Assembly: GCF_018143015.1 (NCBI RefSeq)
Contig: NC_054743.1
Location: 42,612,922 to 42,676,921, forward strand
Direction of reading: 5' to 3'
Source: Lytechinus variegatus
Taxonomy: Eukaryota; Echinodermata; Echinoidea; Temnopleuroida; Toxopneustidae
Length of the DNA: 64,000 nucleotides
Below, piece after piece: positions 58,284 to 64,000 of this stretch; the stretch's first letter is position 1; the number at the start of each line of letters is the position of its first letter. The notes under the pieces are model-generated. The model had not been told where the DNA came from and did no database searches. It saw only the letters and a program-made list of their open reading frames with translations. The position numbers and the translations under genes were made by a program.

Positions 58284-58974
58284 CCCAGCCAATGTTCCGG
58301 CCGTTTCTCTGCGGGGTTCCGGACTCCACCAGGCCCTTATCTCAAGTTCGGGTCCACCAAGTTGACCAACATCTTTTTGTTACAAAATCGCTAGAAGTAA
58401 CCGTTCCTTGTTTCCACCCAGTGTTGTTCTAAAACCCACATGGTTGATATCCTTATCAATTCAAGAAGATTAAGACAAAGTGCAGTAAGATCAGATTCTA
58501 ACGGGCGTAAATATTGGATGAAGTGATAAACTGTAACGGGCGTCGGTGAGCTTTGAACATAGAGTTATATAAACCTAACGTATTTAACTCTATGGCTTTG
58601 AATTTGAAACGCACATGTACACGAGCGCGCTAGCGGTATGTAGCATGCCTCGCCGAAAATAGATTTCCGAGGCCGAGATTTACCGAAGAGTTCCGGATAT
58701 CTAGTATAGATCTATAACTCTATTGAACGTTATAGCCTTTACTGATAGTTTATCCATTGCGATGATGATCTTAAAAGAAAATAAAAAAAAATCATCAAAT
58801 ATCAAATTACCGGCAAAATTTCAGTGTAAATTATAAACTAAATGGAGATTGTATTGGGAATAGTGCATCAAACAATTTTTCAAGTTTAGTACTCCTCCCT
58901 GCTCCCCTCCCCCCCCCCTGACGAGCTTGAAGACCCTTTTTTGCTTGTTAATTTTTTTTCGGGTACGATTGAAG

Positions 58975-59694
58975 AACTTATTGTGGTAACACTGTGTTTG
59001 TTACCCAACTATGTGGGCAATTATGTGATTAACAATGTGATCTGAAGTCTAACACTGTGAATACATAGTTAGTCAACTATGTGAACACACTGTGGTAACA
59101 CTGTGTTTGTTACCCAACTATGTGAGCAATTATGTGATTAACTATGTGATCTGAAGTCTAACACTGTGTCCACATAGTTTACACATAGTCAACTATGTGA
59201 ACACATTGTGGTAACACTGTGTTTGTTACCCAACTATGTGGGCAATTATGTGATTAACTATGTCATCTGAGTCTCACACTGTGACCACATAGTTTACACA
59301 TAGTCAACTATGTGAACACACTGTGGCAACACTGTGTTTGTTGCCAAACTATGTGGGCAATTATGATTAACTATGTGATCTGCAGTCTAACACTGTGACC
59401 ACATAGTTTACACATAGTCAACTATGTGAACACACTGTGGTAACACTGTGTTTGTTACCCAACTATGTGGGCAATTATGTGATTAACTATGTGATCTGAA
59501 GTCTCACACTGTGACCACATAGTTAACACATAGTTTACACATAGTCAACTATGTGAACACACTGTGGTAACACTGTGTTTCTTACCCAACTATGTGGGCC
59601 ATTATGTGATTAACTATGTGATCTGAAGTCTCACACTGTGACAACACTGTGACCACATAGTTAACACATAGTTTACACATAGTCAACTATGTGA
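58975..59694. repeat. Right subterminal array, six units of about 110-140 bp
   Basis: Each unit contains TGTGGTAACACTGTGTTTGT, AACTATGTGGGCAATTATGT, GTGATCTGAAGTCT and CACATAGTTTACACATAGTC in this order. Units differ by small insertions, mainly extra copies of CACATAGT or CACTGTGA words. The first phrase equals the inner part of the terminal repeat, so the terminal repeat is in effect the last unit of the array. Confidence 0.95.
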
Positions 59695-59732
59695 ACACAC
59701 TGTGGTAACACTGTGTTTGTTCCATAAGGGAT
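59695..59732 (-). repeat. Right terminal inverted repeat
   Basis: Exact inverse of 48182-48219, ending TGTTCCATAAGGGAT. Confidence 0.9.
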
Positions 59733-62092
59733 CCTCTGTATTTAATGCATATTATTTAAAACGAGTGAAACAACTTTTTTAAGGCTCGTTATTTACGCTC
59801 ACCGCCGCAATTTCTCCCATAACACTCCCTTGAAAGATGATTCTTTTTCTTCCTACTATGGAAAATTTGCTCGTTCGCTTCGCTCACTCGCATTTGGACA
59901 CTAAATGCAATCCAATGGTGTATGTCACAGCAAGTCTATTGCAATGTAACCATCACTGAATAGTCTTTCAAGTGAAATATGGTAGTATATTATGCACGCA
60001 GTTTTATACACCTGTATATATAATTACACACCATTTGAAAGAGGTTAGGGGCAACATTCTTTCTTCCACCTACTGAAAATTTGCTCGCTCGCTATTCTCA
60101 TTCGCCACATCCAATTATCACACCTCGTGAAAGACGATTGTGGTCAGCGTGTCTACCAAACACTGAAAATGTACTCGCTCGCTTCGCTCGCTCGCATTTG
60201 GATATCAACTGTAGTTCAGTAATTTATAACGCAGCAAATTCATTACTATAGCCATTGAAAAAAATAAATCATGAGACACCTTTAACAGAACGATAAAAGG
60301 ATTGTGTACACGGTTGTATACCCCGTAAACATAGCATTAGGTGAGGGGGGGGGGGTGTCCCCCAAATTTTGAATTTTCAGGTCAATATATTGCTTACCCC
60401 CCCCCCCCCCCCACCCCCTGCTCGGACCGGATTAACGCCAGTGCTGCAAGGAAAATAGAATAAAAGAATGAAGGCTAAGGATGATACATTATTCTTGAGG
60501 CAGATCGAGTCAAGCCAATCCTGTCACAATCTTCATAATCTAATATTTTTGCTGCATACTTCAGACTAGAGGGTTAGAAATAAAACAAAGGTTTCGACGG
60601 GGATTAAAAGTTCGGTATAATTTCTTTGTTTCGTTTCTTTTTTTTTACTTCTTCGAGTTAATTTACTTTAAGTCAATTCCTGTGAGCAGAATATCTAAGA
60701 GCAACATTAAACTTTGACACGATCTATGACATTGCCTACTGTGATAAAATAATCTGAATCTTGGATTAAGTGCCCATCAAGACTTTAACAACAACTAAAC
60801 TCTAAAAAATATACCGGTTAAAAAAAATTAAAGAGGCATTTTCTAAATATCCTTGTCCAATGTTGCACACAACGTAGTGCTGTAATTACCTTCTACGACG
60901 GTGGAGTATTCATATCAAAAGATTGTGGATTGCTTTATTTGTCAACGAATTTGTTAATTCTACACACCAAAACCAAATTTGAACATTATAACTTTTCAGT
61001 TTGATTGAGTTGTTTAGATGCACACTCTCATTTGAAGCCCATAAATAAAATTGTATGAGCTGGTTCAAATGTGTAGCTTACAACTCCTTTTTAAACAAAC
61101 TTACATGCACAATGAAATAGGATTTATTTTTAACAACTGTCGATTCACAATTCAACCAACTTTGGGGTTGATTTACGGAAAATATCTGATAGAGCATGGA
61201 AAAATGCCCAAGAAATGGCTTTATACGGGTTAAAGTCTAATTGAATTTCGACTGTTTACTTGGTCACCCTTCCCCAGTACCTTCTACCATTATGGGTATG
61301 ATATTGCACCCTTGAAGGGGGGTCAACTTCGATGTCTTACATGGGCGCCACATGGCTATCCACCACTACTGATATCCTTCCCTGTACGTATAGGTGTAGC
61401 CATTTTCATAACGATAATATACATTGATGATGGCGATATTATAATAATGCTGACGTACAGAATCATTACTATTAATAGCCTTTACTGTTAGAAAATTTCT
61501 ACTTAAAAAAAAATCCCGCAGCAGAGTCTTGAGAACACCTGTTATCTTACTGCACTGTGCACATGCATTTGTGTGGAATTACAGATAATAGTTATTTGGT
61601 GTATGTAACCTTACAAATTCTTAAAACAGACCTGTTCTGTAAAATTCAATAAAAATTGTATAAAATCTTTCCTGTTTTAACAAGTTACAGAATGATTTGG
61701 TTAATTCTTTCTGTAAAATCTGTTTTTTTCTTCTTCTGTAAAATCTTCTGTTTTTTTCTAACAGTTCCTTTTATCATTGTTTTTAAGGATGTTATTGGTA
61801 TTGTATACGAAAGGGTTCTTGGTATTATTCAGACAAAGGGGTCGGTCATGGGTAATATTTAGACAGAGAGGATACCCAAGCCACTGGAAGAGGGGTCAAG
61901 ACAGTGCTGAGTACTGAGGACAATCCCCATTCGGATGATGTTAAACACGACCTACCGCGTACGCCTAAACTACAATCACTTGTATGAAATATTGGTAGAT
62001 TAATGATAATCATGAGCAATGGCCAAAATTGAGCTAAATAATGAAGGATTTCATTCAATAAACTACCGAATACAGCGGGGATCTATACTTAC
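59733..62092. other. Remainder of receptor C long intron
   Basis: No exon recognised. Around 59860-60200 the phrase CTCGCTTCGCTCNCTCGCAT recurs at about 300-bp spacing, an old tandem repeat. Poly-G/poly-C blocks lie near 60350-60415. Exon 2 and 3 equivalents of receptor C were searched for here and not found. Confidence 0.4.
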
Positions 62093-62156
62093 CATTTTTG
62101 AAAAATAAAATAAGAACGATCACAATAAATGTATGATGTAGCTCAATCGCTCTCAT
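62093..62156 (-). CDS. Receptor C exon 1 (signal peptide)
   Basis: ATG at 62156 opens MRAIELHHTFIVIVLILFFK then N and a single G before the consensus donor GTAAGT. The length (64 bp), phase 1 and hydrophobic core are those of a first exon of this receptor family and closely parallel 539-599. Confidence 0.55.
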
Positions 62157-64000
62157 GATGTCCTGATCTACGTGTTCGTCAATACAGTGTTTGGTTTCAA
62201 AGTCTGTCAAGTGCGTGGATATCATCAACGTTCTAAGGCCTTATGAAGTACATGTATGTCTAGCATACATGACTTCGGCATGAAGGGCATTTTAAGTGTA
62301 GGTAACGCCCTTTTTAAAGGTAGGGGCCAAGATGCAAGAAAACTTAAAACATACAGGCGTAATGCGTATTTCCTTATCACTTAACATCTATCAATGTTTG
62401 GCCTATGCTCCGTCTATAACATATCTTTTAAATAGTCATTATTTTGGGTAGAAATCGCATTTTTGTTGGTTCTCTCTCTCTCTCTTAGAACATATAGAAC
62501 TTATCCCTAAATTATCTTTCTGATCCACAATATTTTATTTTTCTGTTTGTGTTTGATTTATTATATTAGCATAAATTATACGCCCCCTCATTTAGTCTTT
62601 GTCTTCTCCATTCATCTCTTTAGTGTTCTCTTTCTCATCACTTACTTGCCATCTTTATTCCTACTCTCTCTAATACTTGCACACACACGCGCGCGCGCAC
62701 GCCCATGTCCGCTCTCTCTTTCACACACACCCTCTCCCTCTCACACCCACTCACTCACACACGGGTGATGTCATTTTCTCATTTGAATAGTGGGGGTAAT
62801 TAATGGAACTCTTTTACGTTCTCCTTTCTTCTTTCTTCTCCTGTTTTCACTTTAATAATGATTGTTTTTTTTTTATTTCAAAATGAACAATCAAAGTCAG
62901 TGCTCGCTCACCTCACTTCCCCATGCAGGCCTAATTGTACCGCCTCTGCCCCCACATAACATCATTATATGTCTCCTCTTTATTCCACTTCAAATTTCAC
63001 TATACTTAAATGAAAAGAAGTAAGGTGAATTGAAACAGAAGTATTTTTTTAAAGTTGTTTAATAATGAAGTAAGTCCGCATTTAAAATTCAATATCGTAA
63101 TGATTCAAAAAGGGGCAACATCCAATTAATAACCAAAGCTTAATTGAGAGATGTATCGGATGCACTTATGTTTTTATCCCTCAAAATAATTGTGGTTATT
63201 ATCTTAAATATGTGAATCAAATCCATCATATCGCATCAGAATCATGTTTTGGAAGGTTGGCAAAAATTGATTGCAAATTTCGGTATTAATCGAAAAGGGT
63301 CTAAATCCACTACAATTTTTTAAGGTTTGTTGATTTTAACGCATTGCCCGCAGTTATCCATTCGTATATACGTTTGAATACATGATATGACTGCAATTCT
63401 CTATTATCAGTGAAATTTGATGTAAATAACAGATTTTTACTACTTTTTACCCTAGTCACACTAGAGGCGGAATGAGCCGGAATGCCGTCGGAATGTAAAT
63501 TCTTGGCACATTCTTGAATATTCGAAGTGCATTCTAAAAAATTCTGACTGCATTCTGAGTGCATTCCAAATATTCTGGTCCATTCTTGTGTCCGGTCCGA
63601 ATGTTTTCGGACTTTCGAGGTGAAAAAACTTTCCGTTTTCTTATGTTATTACATAAAATCATATTTTTTTATTTTTTTCATATTTGTGTGAATAATGTCT
63701 CCCTTATAATGAAACAAGTTGCAGCAATAAATATTAAATATCTAATGCACTAAATCAGTGGTCAGTCCAATTTGTCTCGTTCTTGAAGGAAAAAATGAAT
63801 AAACCTAATTTCATATAATAAAATAGAAAAGAACAAGTTAGGATGTGACATCATCAGCCCACCTAATTAATATTCATGTCGACTGTTTTCACAAACTATT
63901 GCCAAACTTTAAAATTCAATAACTTTGTTATTTTTTATCCGATTTTGATGAAATTTTCGGCATTTTGCTCAGTGAATTCTACTCTGTTTATTTAAGCTAT
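62157..64000. other. Right-edge non-coding stretch
   Basis: It holds CT and CA/CG microsatellites near 62470 and 62680-62760, an ATTC-rich repeat (GCATTC and ATTCTG words) at about 63460-63600, and a truncated MITE from 63840. The promoter of receptor C is expected just right of 62156. Confidence 0.4.
63840..64000. mobile_element. Truncated TTAA-type MITE, GGGGTACTCC family, running off the window
   Basis: GACATCATCAGCCCACCTAA, then GATTTTGATGAAATTTTCGG and ATTTTGCTCAGTGAATTCTA, match the right half of 49590-50134. The terminus lies beyond 64000. Confidence 0.6.

Larger units (their letters stand above)
48182..59732. mobile_element. 11.55-kb element bounded by perfect 38-bp inverted repeats and subterminal tandem arrays
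   Basis: The first 38 bases, beginning ATCCCTTATGGAACAAACAC, are repeated exactly in inverse at the right end. From each end the sequence runs directly into a tandem array (left to about 48870 with looser repeats to about 48990; right from about 58975). The arrays differ in unit but share CACAGTGT and CACATAGT words in both orientations, as the two ends of one transposon would. The interior holds a small spliced gene, a TTAA MITE, a LINE, a complex repeat and large palindromes. No transposase, polymerase or integrase is recognised. No clear target duplication beyond AT at each edge. It fits no superfamily I can name. Two independent inverted copies of one repeat flanking ordinary DNA is the alternative. 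It lies in the long intron of receptor C. Confidence 0.6.
45233..62156 (-). pseudogene. Receptor C: nicotinic receptor-like gene with central exons missing
   Basis: Four minus-strand exons are recognised: 62093-62156 (signal peptide), 46837-46946 (equivalent of exon 4, exactly 110 bp), 45801-46001 (M3) and 45233-45548 (M4 and stop). They keep open frames and splice sites. Between the exon 4 and M3 equivalents there are only 835 bp, and neither a Cys-loop exon nor an M1-M2 exon can be read there on either strand, so a channel could not be made from this arrangement. The M3 exon also starts in phase 2 where receptor B has phase 1. Exon 2 and exon 3 equivalents were not found in the 15-kb intron, which holds the 48182-59732 element. 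A decayed or deleted paralogue is the simplest reading; a collapsed assembly is the main alternative. Assignment of the 62.1-kb exon to this gene rests on strand, order and phase only. Confidence 0.5.

Noticed and set aside
48182-59732. Polinton or other large self-synthesising element
   Set aside because: No polymerase, integrase, protease, ATPase or capsid-like frame is visible, and the ends and flanking bases do not match; the inverted repeats are only 38 bp.
1-64000. CRISPR array in the 29-bp repeats at 48471-48872
   Set aside because: Units are contiguous with no unique spacers and the region is clearly eukaryotic; it is a satellite.

Overview
The window looks like nuclear DNA of an echinoderm, most likely a sea urchin. 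The reasons are AT-rich non-coding sequence, short exons with GT-AG introns, a heavy load of short palindromic DNA transposons (several of a kind I associate with sea urchin genomes), a tRNA-derived SINE and a 5'-truncated LINE. The species call is inference.

Three protein-coding themes are visible. (1) Minus-strand genes of the Cys-loop (nicotinic acetylcholine receptor-like) channel family. Receptor A is represented only by a signal-peptide exon at 539-599 and continues off the left edge. Receptor B (3896-11598) is complete except for its signal-peptide exon and has the classical nicotinic exon pattern, including a 45-bp and a 110-bp exon. Receptor C (45233-62156) shows only exon 1 and the exons equivalent to 4, 7 and 8; exons carrying the Cys-loop and M1-M2 are absent from the only place they fit. 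(2) A plus-strand Golgi carbohydrate sulfotransferase of the CHST8-14 family (34512-40303), three coding exons, 373 residues, apparently intact. (3) A minus-strand gene for a small Lys/Arg-rich protein of unknown family (exons between about 49.3/51.8 kb and 58.3 kb), lying inside the long intron of receptor C.

Layout: 0-12 kb receptors A and B; 12-34 kb gene-poor and filled with MITEs, SINEs and simple repeats; 34-40 kb the sulfotransferase; 40-45 kb repeats; 45-47 kb the 3' exons of receptor C; 48-60 kb a repeat-bounded block; 62.1 kb exon 1 of receptor C; the rest non-coding.

The most striking structure is 48182-59732. It starts and ends with the same perfect 38-bp sequence in inverted orientation, and each end runs straight into its own tandem array built from CACAGTGT and CACATAGT motifs (12-bp and 29-bp units on the left, units of about 110-140 bp on the right). 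This reads as an 11.55-kb DNA transposon-like unit with asymmetric subterminal arrays. It contains the Lys/Arg-rich gene, a LINE, other MITEs and a nested series of large palindromes (55.5-58.1 kb). I recognise no transposase in it.

How the genes work together: receptors A-C form a same-strand cluster that presumably arose by tandem duplication. Receptor B is predicted to be a cation-permeable pentameric channel subunit with an alpha-type vicinal cysteine pair but altered agonist-site aromatics. The sulfotransferase has no evident functional link to them.
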